From the NCBI GenBank assembly GCA_007570785.1, contig ML661885.1, positions 36,420,735-36,484,734 on the forward strand: a DNA stretch of 64,000 nucleotides, written 5' to 3'. Both the position numbers and the translations under genes were made by a program. The stretch's first letter is position 1. The number at the start of each line of letters is the position of its first letter. Below are positions 45,550 through 58,521 of the stretch, piece after piece. The notes beneath the pieces were generated by a model that saw nothing but the letters and a program-made list of their open reading frames with translations, was not told the DNA's origin and did not search any database. The DNA comes from Antilocapra americana (lineage: Eukaryota > Chordata > Mammalia > Artiodactyla > Antilocapridae).

Positions 45550-46035
45550 AGGAGGAAAGCGAAGGGGAAGGGGAGCTGATTACCCTCAATGATCCATGTC
45601 TCCTGGTAGCACATTCTTGCATTTCCTCACACATTGCACCTGGCAGGTCTGTATGACCCACAGAACACAGAAGTGATGAGTTTTCATATCCTTTATAGGG
45701 TGATAAATGACACTGGCTTCCATTTCCTTTGTGGCCTCCCTCAATCATTCCCTCTGCACTCATGCTCCCCACATCCTCATTACTTGCTCAGACAAAAGCC
45801 ATATGTGGGCAATTCTATGAAAGGTCCTATGTGACGAAGAACCGAAGTCTTGTGCAGACACAGGAATGAGCTTGCAAGGAGATCCTCTAAGCCCAGACAA
45901 GCCTTCAGATGACTGCAGCCCCCAAGGACCACTTAACTGCAACCTCCTGAAGCAGCCTGAGCCAGAAGTAGGAGGTTAAGGCTCTCTCAGAAATTATGTG
46001 AATTGACAAGCTCTTAAGGAGATCCTCCAAAGTGT
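45550..46035 (+). mobile_element. MLT1-type LTR (ERVL-MaLR)
   Basis: Solo LTR of an ancient non-infectious ERVL-MaLR family. Diagnostic 3' text: 'agacaagccttcagatgact', 'gcagccccc', 'ttaactgcaacctcctgaag' and 'cctgagccagaagtag' (45890-45975). The 5' part is less certain. No retroviral genes accompany it. Confidence 0.72.
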
Positions 46036-46086
46036 TAAGATTGGGGATAACTTTTTACATACAACAATGAATTTCCTTTGTTCATT

Positions 46087-46306
46087 GGGTTTGCCAGGTG
46101 GCTCTAGGGATTAAAAACCTGCCTGCAATGCAGGAGACAAAAGAGATGTGGGTTCAGTTCCTGGTTGGTGAAGATTCCCTGGATGAGAGCATGGCAATCC
46201 ACTCCACTATTCTTGCCTGGAAAATCCCATGCACAGAGGAGTCTGATGGGCTACAGTCCATAGCATCACAAATAATTGGACATGACTGAAGCAACTGAGC
46301 ATGCAC
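46087..46306 (+). mobile_element. Bov-tA SINE
   Basis: Head 'gggtttgccaggtggctcta', body 'tccactccactattcttgcc', end 'gactgaagcaactgagcatg'. Confidence 0.92.
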
Positions 46307-46628
46307 CCAACAATTAACTAATATATAAGAGAGGAAAGCAAGATGAACAATAAGAGGAGATATGGTATTAGAATAATCAAGACTGGAGAACATGAGGATT
46401 ATTTGTTTCTCATTCCATTTATATGCTTTTTTTACTTTAGATTTACCAGCCTCCCTGTTCCCACATTATATATTCTGATTGAAATGGCAACATTTGTACA
46501 AAATGCTTCCTGTCTCAGCCTTTCATTACACTGGGACAAGCAACTATAAAGAATAACAATAAGAATGTTACTTATTGAAGAGAAGTGTTCATGAATGTTG
46601 CATGTATGTATATGTACATATGTATACT

Positions 46629-47291
46629 CAGAAATATCAATAACCTCAGATATGCTGATGACACCACCCTTATGGCAGAAAGCAATGAAGAACTAGAGTC
46701 TCTTGATGAAAGTGAAAGAGGAGAGTGAAAAAGTTGGCTTAAAGCTCAACATTCAGAAAACTAAGATCATGGCATCCTGTCCCATCACTTCATGGCAAAT
46801 AGATGGGGAAACAGTGGAAAAGGTGTCAGACTTTATTTTTCTGGGCTCCAAACTCACTGCAGACAGTGATTGAAGCCATGAAATTAAAAGATGCTTACTC
46901 CTTGGAAGGAAAGTTATGACCAACCTAGACAGCATATTAAAAAGCAGGGACATTACTTGTCAACAAAGGTCTGTCTAGTCAAGGCTATGGTTTTTCACAT
47001 TCATCCATACATGAATGTGAGAGTTGGACTATAAAGAAAGCTGAGGGCTGAAGAATTGATGCTTTTGAACGGTGGTGTTGGAGAAGACTCTTGAGAGTCC
47101 CTTGGACTGCAAGGAGATCCCACCAGTCCATCCTAAAGGAGATCAGTCCTGGGTGTTCATTGGAAGGACTGATGTTGAAGCTGAAACTCCAACACCTGAT
47201 GTGAAGACCTGACTCATTTGAAAAGACCCTGATGCTGGGAAAGATTGAGGGCAGGAGGAGAAGGGGATGACAGAGGATGAGATGCAGTGTA
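46629..47291 (+). mobile_element. BovB LINE, truncated at both ends
   Basis: Plus-strand BovB beginning at the RT catalytic box (RYADDT; YADD at 46651-46662) and continuing through the post-RT region to 'gacagaggatgagatg' at 47285. The last 150 or so bases, including the repeated gactgaactgaa terminus, are absent. Frameshifts are present (for example in the segment after 46690), so it is inactive. Confidence 0.93.
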
Positions 47292-47514
47292 CTCATGGTT
47301 CAAATATGAACATTAAATAAAATAATTGTTAAGAGTCCATCCAAGTCAAGCATCTATGAATTTTTATGAAGGAGAGGAAAGTGAGACTACAATGTAGAAA
47401 ATTAACAAAGGAAATGTAGATATCCCTTACTCCTCTGGAAGAAATTTATTATCTTTCAAAGAAAGAAATTGCCCTGTCCCTTTAATGGACTTTCTGTGTT
47501 ATAAGAAATTTAAG

Positions 47515-47920
47515 AAGGAAAACACCAGTATAGTATACTAACGCATATATATGAAATTTAGAAAGATGGTAACGATGACCCTATATGCGAGACAGCAAAA
47601 GAGACACAAATGTAAAGAAGTCTTTTGGACTCTGTGGGAGAAGGTGAGGGTGGGATGATTTGAGAGAATAGCATTGAAATATGTATATTATCATATATGA
47701 AACAGATCACCAGTCCAGGTTCAATGCATGAAACAGGGTGCTCAGGGCTGGTGCACTGGGATGAACCCTCTGGTGGGATGGGGAGGGAGGTGGGAGGGGG
47801 TTCAGGATGGGGAGCAAATGTACTCCCATGGCTAATTCATGTCAATGTATGGCAAAACCCACTAAAATACTGTAAAATAATTAGCCTCCAATTAAAATAA
47901 ATTAATTAATTTTTTTAAAA
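47515..47920 (+). mobile_element. Ruminant L1 3' UTR, 5'-truncated insertion
   Basis: Begins at 'aaggaaaacaccagtatagt' and ends with 'aaataaattaattaattttt' and an A run. A perfect 12-base target duplication aagaaatttaag lies at 47503-47514 and 47921-47932. It has the G-rich tract and 'tcatgtcaatgtatggcaaa' landmark. Confidence 0.96.
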
Positions 47921-47932
47921 AAGAAATTTAAG

Positions 47933-48479
47933 GCTAGTACTCTTTTTGTCTCCTCATTGCACTGTTGGATATAGGGTTTCTCTGTGTGCTCAGCCACCCA
48001 ATGTCCTACGATGGGTATATAAGTAGTATAAGGCAAGTTTCCTTTACTCAACCAAACCTTGATCTCATTTGGAAGCCACATCTCCAGGAAGTAGTCAAAG
48101 AACACATCAGATGGTATGTAATTTATTGCCTTAATTCAAAAGAAAAGGAGATCATTGTTAGATCAGTGATGACAGCATCCTAGAAAAAGACAACTCAGGT
48201 AGCCTCTGAAAAATGAGTTGAACTTAGAGGGGAAAAGGAGAAAGACATTATTTCATGTTAACATAGCTTCACATGACCTCACATTCCTGCCTATGAGAGG
48301 TAAAGTCTCTGTGGAATCAAGAGAGTCAAGTTCCTCCATCACTTTATACAGAAATATTAGCGCATTTTCTGATTGTCAAGCATTGTAGCTGATGGTCCTT
48401 TACCCCATTGTCATCCATCATTCCTGGTTCATTTTTATTTTTTTCTACTCCTTAATTGCTGTTAATATTATTAATACTA
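47933..48479. other. Unassigned stretch
   Basis: No repeat or gene recognised. Confidence 0.35.
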
Positions 48480-48715
48480 CTACCGATAATAGCATCCATC
48501 ACCATGTATTAATCTCCTACAATATGCTCTATATGTTTGCTTCATTTAATTCCCCCCAAATAACCTTGTAAAATTTACTATCCTCATTTCACAAATGAGA
48601 AAACTGAGATGCAAAATCATTAACTATCTTGCCCCAAGTTACAAAACCAGTAATTTCACATTATTGTCTGATATCATAACTCATGCCCCTTCCACTATGT
48701 TAAAACAACTCTCGG
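48480..48715 (+). repeat. MIR-type SINE
   Basis: 'tttcacaaatgagaaaactg' with 'agatgcaaaatcattaacta' and 'ttgccccaagttacaaaacc' is a MIR family block. Confidence 0.75.
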
Positions 48716-49589
48716 TCTTCAGGTTCACTTAACTATGCTCCCTTTTTCTCTTCCTATCTTCTGTTTCCATCACCCTATCCTGCAGAGCACCAACAGGCAA
48801 AAATACAGTCTACGGAGGAGAGAGAGTTTGAGCAGGGAAGCAAAACTCTTGCTCAAAACTGTCACAGTTGCTGGCATTAGAATGGCAGCCAGAATAGAAG
48901 CTGGTAAGAATGAATAAAGGAGGGAACTTATTTCCAGGTTTTAAGGTGGAGTTATAAACAGACATCAGCCTCGGATTTCCCCACAATGGTTAATTACAAG
49001 AGGGAAATGCTGGCAGAACTGCCAGGGTTAGAAGACCTTTACCTCCACCCATGGGGCCCTGACTCTTCACAGGAGTGAAGGTGAAACAAGGCGTTCTGTG
49101 CCAGACTCCCTGCACTGTCGGGGCTGTGAATGGGGCAGCCTTCCATAATTGGGATTTCCTTAAAAATATTGAACATTTTTTTCACTATTAAACACTATCT
49201 TCAAAATCCTAGGGCAATGTTCCAAGAGCTTTGATTCACCCTGAGATGATTTGGTTCTCAGAATGTTTCAATTTCTGGATTTAGCAACTCTGAGCTGTGG
49301 TGCAGAAAAACATATTTTGAAAAATCCTTGAAGCTAAGGGCTCAGAAGAGCCAAGTAGCCAGCTAGAAATTGCAGAATATTTCATTTCATTTTCTGTTTC
49401 AGCATCAGGATTTCTACATGACGGGTGTCCAAACAAATACTGAACAACAACAACAATGAAGAAACCTTTTTACAAATTAGATATCAAGATTCAACCTTTT
49501 TACATATTTATAATTTTTAACAGATAATGAAGCTGCTGATGATGTGTGTTAATTATCAGATCCTGTTTGATCTATTATGATCATATATG
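48716..49589. other. Unassigned stretch
   Basis: Moderate GC near 49000-49140. A 60-codon plus-strand frame (48735-48917) matches nothing I know. Confidence 0.35.
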
Positions 49590-49705
49590 GCATTGATATA
49601 TATGATCTACATGGCATTCTCATTGTGCATATAAGCCAGTCTGGAACAGTCTCTGGCACATACCAAAGACTCCATAAGTGTTCGTTGTCATTTTTATTAT
49701 TAAAA
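49590..49705 (+). repeat. MIR 3' part
   Basis: 'cagtctctggcacataccaa' then 'taagtgttcgttgtcatttt' is the MIR 3' region. Confidence 0.65.
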
Positions 49706-50139
49706 TAAGGAAATAATTTTATAATCTTTGCTTGCATGAGAGAAACATATACTTGGCTGAAGAAGTGAAGAAATCTGATTTTGAAGAAATCTAATTTGGG
49801 GAGCCAGTTTCTATTTCTGCAACTGATAAATTAGTTTGACCTTATTCACTTCCTTTTTTTAAATTTGGAATTCACTTCCAATTCAAACCTGTCTTTTCTA
49901 CTTTGCCATCAATTTATTATGATTGTGGTATTATCTCTAACAGTTACTAAAACAGCACTCTTAAAAGGCATCAAAAACTTACTACCTGCAAAATCTAATA
50001 TGCTATAGAATGTAGTACTTAGCCATAGAACATAGGCATTAGAAAATACACCATTCACGTTTCCTTCTCATTTCACTCACAAATAATAAAAACCCACCAC
50101 TAACACACCAGTACTATCTGATTGTTGTGAAATTTCTAT
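49706..50139. other. Unassigned stretch
   Basis: AT-rich, nothing recognised. Confidence 0.35.
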
Positions 50140-51060
50140 TGGTTTTGCCTCAATTCACTTTCTCCAATCTATCTCCTCCTTTTAAAGATCACTTTCTCAG
50201 TCCTAGTTAGATTCCTCTTCCCCTCTCACCCAAACAGTTAAGGTTGTTGCCTAACCTATGCCCAGTATCTTTTCCTTACAATACATCTTGAGTATTATCA
50301 TCAACATTATTTTCTGAAACAGAGCAAACCAGTGTAACTCCTCTGCTGGAAAAGCTTCCATTAGATCTCTTACACGTGCTCCATTACGTCCCATTTGCTC
50401 AACCTGTTATTTAAATTCCTTCACGGCACAGCCTTTACTTGCATTTCTAGGTTGAACTCTATCTACAACAATTTTTCTTACTGTTCTTAGAAAGTTAATT
50501 CATTTGATTATCCTAACATCGAGGTGGTTAGTTGGTTTGAATCTGTTAGGAATGACTTGCCTTCTCTCCCCAGTTCCCCTCCACCAACATGTGTTAGGTT
50601 AGTTTCAGCTCCAACCCTTCCTCGTTCCAGAAGTCTTTCCAAATTTTTTTTCTCCCTCTCTTTCTCTCTCCCTCATTCTCTTTCTTGTTCTCCCCAGTCC
50701 TTAACTCCCATAACACTTTACTTATTACTACAATATCAGCTTAAGAATAATGTTAATATTCTTGAATCTGAGATCACATTATGATTGCCTAGAAGGGAAG
50801 AACCACAGTGTATTCCGTTCACAGCACTCAACACTGTGTCTAGCACTGCCTATGAGATCACGGAGTGGATACCTCCTAAACACTTAATTGAAATAACCTT
50901 ATTCTTTTGAACTTGAAAGTCAAAAACTACTGTGTAATGCTGGTCAAGGAACCTGTTTGTTGTGTCCCCATTGCTTGAATTCCCAGAAGTGAGCATAACA
51001 CTTGCCAAATGATAGCCAAACAGTTGTTGAATAAATGACTGATGGAATGAATAAACAGAT
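50140..51060 (+). mobile_element. L2 LINE remnant, fairly long
   Basis: Order of L2 landmarks: 'gtaactcctctgctggaaaa', 'cacagcctttacttgcattt', a pyrimidine-rich tract at 50640-50700, 'cagcactcaacactgtgtct', and the 3' end 'acagttgttgaataaatgac' (51020-51040). Internal gaps and insertions are likely. Confidence 0.6.
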
Positions 51061-53155
51061 GAATAATTAAAGTGGGAAACTAATTTTAAATCAACATGAA
51101 TCATCTCAATAGCATCATTGAAACCTCCTGTACCAGGATTCAATAATTTTCCCAAAAAGTCTAATTAAGAAAATGATGCTAAAAGAGGGATTCAGAGTGG
51201 TTTGTCTGTGCTGGTAATCACACTGGAAAATCCTGAATATCAATTGGCAACTTAACAATTGAAGCAAAGAAGGATATTGTAGTCTTTCCTAGGTGGTTGA
51301 AACCTGGGTCTCTCAGGAAACAAAAACATGTATTGAGGGACAGTTTCAGAAACCAATATTTGGCATCACTTTGTTGAAAGAAGAAGAAGCTCATCCAGCT
51401 GTTCTCCTGAGAAAGAAGACCTTTGAGAATAAGTTGAGAGAAAGAATAGAGTATGCAGCCGTATCAATGCACCATATATACACCTCCTGGCAGCCTTCCC
51501 CAAAGCACCTAGTGTAACGTTCGGCATAGAGAGAGATAAAAAACGCTGTTGATTATTTGCCTAGCCCAGTTCTATGTGGCCAATAAAGGTGGGCAGCCAT
51601 TGGAAAGGATTCAAAAATGCCATTCACTGCCTGAAACTGTAGAACTGATTCCCCTGAGAAATACAGATGTTCAGTCCACAACTGCCCGCATTTTATGATG
51701 GGGAAGGGATGAATCACTTCTCACATTTCTTTCTTTTGTTTCTTTCTGTTTACTAAAACCATTTCAGTCCACTCAAATATTTAAGATTTGTAAGATTAGC
51801 AGATACTTCAAAAAGTTACTTCCTTGGTAACATTCACCAACTTAGGCACAAAGGTTTTGAGATAGAAAAAAGTTAAGAGAATCATTACAAAGACATGTCA
51901 GTATGAGATGAATGAAAAAAATAAAGGTGATGAACAACAAACACAGGAAAAGCAAATATTTTTGCATCATTCTTTTGCACACATAGTCTGTAGTATAATA
52001 AATCATGTAGTTCCCAAAATTAATATTTTATCCTCCCTCATTTTTCAACTACTTGAAAGTAGCATATGCATGGGCTGGTTTACTATGCCTTGGAGTGTGT
52101 AGCTAAAGGAGTTTTCTCTAATGCCTCACCATTCTATATTCCAAACAACATTTTACTTAATTTCCTCCTGACAATAAAAGTTTGTTTTCTACTATTTCCT
52201 CCTTTTTCTTGCCTTTTAAAAACAGAGCTACAGCTAAAATGTGAGGATGATAATAGTTCAGCTAAATAGTAATACTGCACAAAATCAGAGTCACAGTCAT
52301 ATATAAAGCTTCACCTTAACATACTCACTATTAATATTTATTGATGATGAACAAAGTCAATGAACTTAGCTACAAATGCTCCATCAGATCCAGCAGCTCT
52401 ACAAATAGATTCTCGAAAAACCTATCATTTCTTCCTAAGACATTTCCTTTTCTCTTTATCCTTCCCCGTAGTCATTGCCCAGAATTTTTTTCCTTTTCTC
52501 AAATGAAAATTTCATCTTTTAGAAATCAAGCAATGGAAGACCTGAGAAGTATTTTAATTTTGATCTGCCCAATTTTTATCCAGATGACATATACTCAACA
52601 ATAGAATTTTGAGATTCGTTGCCTCTCTAAATGAGATGTTAGCTTAGATTACACTTCCAGGGATTTTTCTTTTTTGCTGTCATATTACTGAGATAGATGA
52701 TCACTCTGACAACAAAGGTATAATCACCAGAGAAGAAAGATCAATGTGATTCAGAGAAATTTGGGGGAAACTTCATGTTTCAAAAAAGAGATAGGATTTG
52801 AGCTAGATCTGAAGAATAAAATTGGGAGTAACAGGATCTGGTGATTCATGTAAGAGTAATAATACATGGTGAGGCTGAGTTTCCCATTGTGGTTTAAGAT
52901 GAAGAGATATGGGAAGATCCCAGGGAGGACAGTAAGAGCATAAAGATAAAACCATTTACATCTGGGATGGCAAAATAGATTTCACCTTTCTGTCAACTTA
53001 AGTCAATTTAAATAGCTGCCAAGAGCCAATATCTGGTCTCAATAAAGAACTGGGCTGTGATCCTTTAACAGCATCAGTTGTGTATATGGGAAGAGAACCC
53101 AGCATGCCACCCGCCACTGACAACATTTATCATTCGTATTGGATGGATTTGTTGA
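51061..53155. other. About 2.1 kb unassigned
   Basis: No repeat I can name and no CpG cluster. Plus-strand frames at 51293-51517 and 52341-52604 are unremarkable. A block near 52770-52860 resembles an old interspersed repeat, but I cannot assign it. Confidence 0.35.
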
Positions 53156-53159
53156 GGTT

Positions 53160-53868
53160 GTTGATGTTGTTGTTCAGTCACTAAGCCATGTGTGACTCTG
53201 CAGCCCCATGCACTGCAGCACACTGGGCTTCTCTGTTCTTCACTATCTCCTGGAGTTGGCTCAAACTCATGTCCATTGAGTTGGTGTTGCCATCTAACCA
53301 TCCATTCCTCTGCCACCCAGGGTCTTCTCCAGTGAGTCAACTCTCCATATCAGATGGCCAAAGGATAGGGATTTCAGCTTCAGCATTAATCCTACCGTTG
53401 AATATTCAGGATTGATTTCCTTTGGGATCAACTGGTTTGATCCCCATGCTGTGTAAGGGACTCACAAGAGTCTTCTCTAGCACCACAGTTCGAAAGCATC
53501 AATTATTTGGCACTCAGCCTTCTTTACAGTCCAACTCTCACATCTGTGCATGACTACTTGAAAAACCATAGCTTTGACTATATGGACCTTTGTTGGCAAA
53601 TTGATGTCTCTGCTTTTTAATATGCTGCCTAGATTTGTCATAGCTTTCCTTCCAAGGAGCAAGTATCTTTTTATCTCATGACTGCAGCCACCATTTGCAG
53701 TGATTTTGGAGCCCAAGAAAAGAAAATCTGTCACTGCTCCAACTTTTCCCACTTCTACTTGCTGTGAAGTGGTGGAACTTGATGTCATGATCTGAATTTT
53801 TTTAATGTTGAGTTTCAAGCCAGTTTTTTTTTTTCCACTCTCCTCTTTCACTCTCATCAAGAGGCTAT
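53160..53868 (-). mobile_element. BovB LINE (older copy), 5'-truncated
   Basis: Minus strand with a 'ttgttgttcagtcact' 3' terminus of the older BovB type rather than the ttcagttcag form. The minus frame at 53477-53860 reads KKTGLKLNIKKIQIM, KITANGGCSHEIKR and RDINLPTKVHIVKAMVF, the segment after the RT box. More diverged than the copies at 25 and 41 kb. Confidence 0.9.
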
Positions 53869-56379
53869 TAAGGTAACCAGGCTTTAATATCTTGGTAAGA
53901 ATAATCTTGAAAAAATTAAACTTGATTCCTTGTAAGACATTTGTTAATTTTATTTAATTATTAAAGGTAAGAATTAGTCAAAGATAACTTTTGGTGGAGG
54001 GCAAAGAACCCCTTAACAAGAGCCCATACAAAATGACCCCTGTCATACTAGAAAAGTTGTTCTTGTAGAACATTCCTGAAAAAAGATGAAAAATTTGTGG
54101 TGAGAGGGCACAGACTGGCATATTCTGTTAAAATATTCATGTTGATAAACATTCATTTGTTTAGATTTAATATAAAGCATAGAAAATAGATTGTAGAAAT
54201 AGGAAGGAAGCTGTGCCCCTAAGGTAAAATGCAGTTTTATAGTTATGAAAATTTAATTTGACTGCATTCCCAATAATTGCTCATATTTGTAACAGCAGCA
54301 TGCCAGCAAGATAACGGTCAATCAAACGGACATCACCCTGTAAATGCTCTTTAAAAGCCTGTGCTGTGTTTCCTGGTGGGAGAATGGCAATGCTTCCAAT
54401 TGTTAAAAGATGCCCAGTTGAAAAGCAGAATAAGAAATTGGACAGTAGGAAATCTTTATATATTGCCATTTCCCTCCTTCTCTCAAATTAAATTCCCGTT
54501 GGGAGCTGAAACAATTTTTTTCTTCCTGAAAATGGAAAATCTGTCACATCATAAACTAAACCCTGAGCATAGAATGCGTGAGGTTCTCTTTTTAAAATTC
54601 TGTTTGTGGTCAAGAAAAATTAGGATACGTTATGAATATGGGCTGGGCAAATATTTCTCTCATAGGTGAGTAAAGGACAGTATAATAAGTCCCTCGATGT
54701 ATGACAAATGCCCCTGGATCCTAGTGGAAGAACAGCAACAGAAAGCTTCCTCTCTGTCTCTGTCGCCCTCCAAGCCTCCTCCAATTCCTCTCTTCCTTTT
54801 GTTCTCTTCCTCATTCCCTATTTCCCACACTCTTCATGACTGTTGAGAAAACGCCATTAATAACTGGTACAAAGAATTGTGCTCAGTGCGTGGAGATAAA
54901 CTAGGGATGACAAAATATCAACTTCCTGCTGCTCAATTGAAAGCCCTATCTGTACAACTGGTAATTACTTTTAATTTAATTAGGACTCCTGGTATTGTTT
55001 CTATCTCATAGATTACATTATAACGTGTAATGTGTTAAAGCAACAAGACAAATTGAGGTGAGAAAACACAGAAAATATTACCTTTTTTGTCTATAAATAA
55101 TACCACGGTTTAACTCTTCAAAAAGCCCTCTAGAAGATTTACTATGGGCTAATTATTATTTTCCATAGTCCTTTGGCTTGAGTAAGCAAAAATCTTATAT
55201 AATCTAATGAAAAACTACATCTTGTGAGTCTTTGAAAAGAATTTTTGAGCTTTACACTTCCTCTTTTCGTCTCTCAGGCAGAGCAAATAAATGATTTATG
55301 CTGTTGCCTGCTAACACAAAATTCATATGACTTGCTTGAAAGAAAAATCCTTGGTGCTGGAGAGAGACAATGATGTTGACTCTTAAATATGGGGGCATGA
55401 GAGTGGCTCTGGAAAGGCACTGTTTTTAGGCAGAAACACTGTGAGAAGAACAAGGAAGCCCAGCTGAGATCTTTGCTGACTCAAAGGAATATGAGGGCTC
55501 CATTTCTTTGTGAAAGACATATATTTTGAGTTCCTATATGAAACTCACAAACTGTAAAGTACTAAGTGACCCTCTATATAGTTAAATTGTATAGCAAAGA
55601 GCATTGATTAGGACTCTGAAGATTCTTCTTTCCAAATTGTTAAACTACAGAACAGATAGTGAAGGGAGGTGAGAGAGACAAACAGGGAGAAACACAAAGC
55701 TATAAAGCAATAGAGAGAAACTATGGAGGCATCTATGCAAGGGGAAGATGCCTCAGTTAGAAGTTTCCTCATGCTGAGCTTGCAATTGCTGTCCAGCTAA
55801 ATGAAATAATCTGAATGAGTGGCAAGGTTAAAAATATGATTGTAAACACCTCTAATGATATTTTATCTTTTCATCTTATAAATTATACATAGAGACTTAT
55901 AAGGCAGATTTACTGGCTTAGCAAATACTTACCTGCGAATTTCACAGCACACAGAACACAAACAGACCTCCCATTCAAAAGGCTGCCGTTTTCTAAAATT
56001 AGAGGTGCATGCTAACAGATAATTTTAGAATTCACATGACTTAAAATTTTCAATTTTAATTCAGAAGATTAAAAATAATTGTAATTCAGATGGTTCAAAA
56101 ACCATCTTGTACGATAACCTCACTTTAAATATGGTGAAACCAAATTCCCCAAAAGGAAGTTAGAATACATGCCCTAGTAATGCCGAACAATTCTGAGGAC
56201 CAAACTTCTCATTTTCAATAGAGAGGTTTTTTTCCACCTACACAACACTGTCATCATGCACTGTAGAAAGTACAACTCAGACCAGTGAACTTCAGAGGCT
56301 TAGGAAGAGCTTTGCAAAGTCAGATAATACCTCTCTTTAGTCCTAGTCTCCCTGCTATTCCAAGAGATTCCAAACACTT
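53869..56379. other. About 2.5 kb with few recognisable repeats
   Basis: AT-rich sequence. The 102-codon plus frame at 54361-54669 has no recognised family. The scarcity of repeats here and beyond (to about 57.7 kb) differs from the rest of the window and may reflect conserved non-coding sequence, though conservation cannot be judged from one genome. Confidence 0.4.
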
Positions 56380-56655
56380 ACGTCCACCTAGACGGCTGAG
56401 CCGACTATCACGGTGCCCGGGTTTCTAGAACAGCGCCTCTGGCGGCCTCGCGCCCACAGCCCGGGACGGAAAGGACAGCTGTCGCCCTACCCGCAGCCCA
56501 AGAAAACAGCGATGGCAGCTGCTGCAAGGCGGAGAAGTTTTGGCAAAATGGCAGTATCCTCTTGCAAAAACAGCAGGCCGCCATCTGGGTAAATTCAGGA
56601 AAGCTTATGACTCCTGCCAAGGCGAAACTGCGCAGTGCTGCTGGCGAGTCAATGC
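56380..56655. promoter_or_regulatory. CpG-rich block, candidate promoter or first exon
   Basis: I count 19 CpG dinucleotides in about 275 bases, in a window otherwise poor in CpG. The block holds 'gcggcctcgcgcccacagcc' (56442-56461), 'cccgggacgg' and several YY1-like ATGGC cores (near 56513 and 56547 in one direction, 56578 in the other). A donor-like ggGTAAAT sits at 56587-56594 on the plus strand. No TATA box or long conserved frame was seen. The minus-strand frame of 70 codons (56408-56620) matches no family I know. Alternatives are a small LTR or a CpG-rich pseudogene fragment. Confidence 0.45.
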
Positions 56656-57764
56656 TGTATTGGGGTAGAGATCCAGAGAGAGGTCAACTTAGAGTTAAAG
56701 AAGATATGGAGAGTGTGGGCTGTTCACAATGGGAGACAATTCTTTAGGCAAGCTATGACATCTCTTCCATCAAACATTCAAATAATTCTTGTTGAATAGA
56801 CCACTCTAAAAAGTAATCTTTGCAAGTAGAATAATATTTTCAAATAAAGCCACATAGCTGGACACATACTTCCAGGCAAAGTTACATGCCATTCTCTCAA
56901 GAGGTAGGAAGGGAAGTGAGAGGAAAGGTAATGGAGAGGAGTGGAGCTTCAGTCATATACAGCTACTGCTTTTGACGTGTAGCATGGTATATTGATTTCT
57001 GCCCTACAGACCTGTGGATAAAATTAATGCAGTACAAGTCCCCATCACACAATCAGGCAGCAAAGTTGAGTGAGCAATACTGGGTGGGGAACAGGGCGGA
57101 GGGGTAAGTATTAATTTAAAAAATTGGTGCCATAACTGGGAAAGGAGAGTCTCATAGAATATGATTCTAATAAAATCCCACAAAGCTTTATGGAACTAGA
57201 ACATAACGTTGAAATACATCCCAATTTCTTCCTGTGAGGTTGTGTACAAGTCATGCTAAGAATGGAAATGAAACTCTCGTAAGTTTCTTGCTAGTAGTTA
57301 GAAAGTCAGTGAGGTTTTTACCTCTCATGCCCTAGGAAAAGAGGAAAATAGGATTTACCTTCCCAAAATCAAGAGTAATTTCAACCCTGGAGCAAAGCAG
57401 AGATGAGTAAAGCTACTCCAAGGAGAAAAGTGATTCACAAGTCAGCAAGACTGGACTGTGTCCTGCTTGAGTAAACAAGAATAGCTGAAAAATAAAATAT
57501 CAACTAATAAGGATTCAGTCAGCAAAGAACACATACAAAATGAGAATCACAGAGCAAACATTGGCTGTGCCTACTTAAGCACCGTCCAAAAGAAAGGGAG
57601 TTTTGGATGTCAGTGTGTCCTCTCCAGATGGTATGGGAGGCCATCTCGAGCACGAGGATGAAAGCGTGGAGTTAAAAATCAAAAGATTCAACAGATTTCA
57701 GATCCCATTAGCAGTAAACTGCTTCCTCTGAAATGGATGCATCAGAAAGCCTTTTCTTTTTTTT
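56656..57764. other. Unassigned stretch
   Basis: No nameable repeat. Purine-rich patches. No gene evident. Confidence 0.35.
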
Positions 57765-57960
57765 CCCCTTTTTTCTATTTTAACTTTTTATTATGAAAAC
57801 TTTCAAACTTACATAAAAGGGAGAAAGAAGAATTGATATAAGATGGTCACCCGACCGCAACAGATTTTACAACTCTATTTTATCATTTCTGTCATCACCA
57901 ACACCTATTCCTCCTCCAATTTCAAGAATGCTTTTTCTTGATTTTTTAAAATTTAGTTTA
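57765..57960 (-). mobile_element. Possible old L1 3' UTR fragment, antisense
   Basis: 'ctttttattatgaaaacttt' then 'caaacttacataaaaggga' is typical of an old antisense repeat tail. It may continue after the BovB at 58352-58490. Family uncertain. Confidence 0.4.
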
Positions 57961-58351
57961 TTATTGTTCAGTCGCTCTGTCATGTCTGACTCTTTGTGAC
58001 CCCATGGAGACTGCAAAACCCTAGATTTTCCTGTCCTTAATCATCTCCCAGAGTTTTCTCAAATTCATGTCCATTGAATTGGTGATGCCATCCAACCATC
58101 TCATCCTCTGTTGTCCCCTTCTCCTCCTGCCCTCAATCCTTCCCAGCATCAGGCTCTTTTTCAATGAGTTGGTTCTTCATATCAGGTTGCCAAAGTATTG
58201 AAGCTGCAGCTTCAGCATCAGTCCTTCCAATGAATATTCAGGTTTGATCTCCTTTAGAATGGGCTGGTTTGTTCCCCTTGCAGTACAAGGGACTCTCAAG
58301 AGTCTTCTCCAGCACCACAGGTCAAAAGCATCAATACTTCAGCTCTCAGTT
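57961..58351 (-). mobile_element. BovB LINE, short 3' fragment
   Basis: Minus-strand copy from the 'ttattgttcagtcgct' terminus to 'catcaatacttcagctctca', about 390 bases. It contains 'ccatccaaccatctcatcct' and 'ctcaagagtcttctccagca'. Confidence 0.93.
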
Positions 58352-58521
58352 TAATGCTATATCTTCATCTTATTTTTCTACCCTCACCAAGTTACCTTTT
58401 GATACACATTAGATCTGTCCTGAAATATAAACTATCCTGATACATGAAATAAAATTTTCCCATTTGTGTGACCATTTTATTTCTTCCATTTTTCTCTTTG
58501 GTCCTTCTTGATCTGCTTGCT

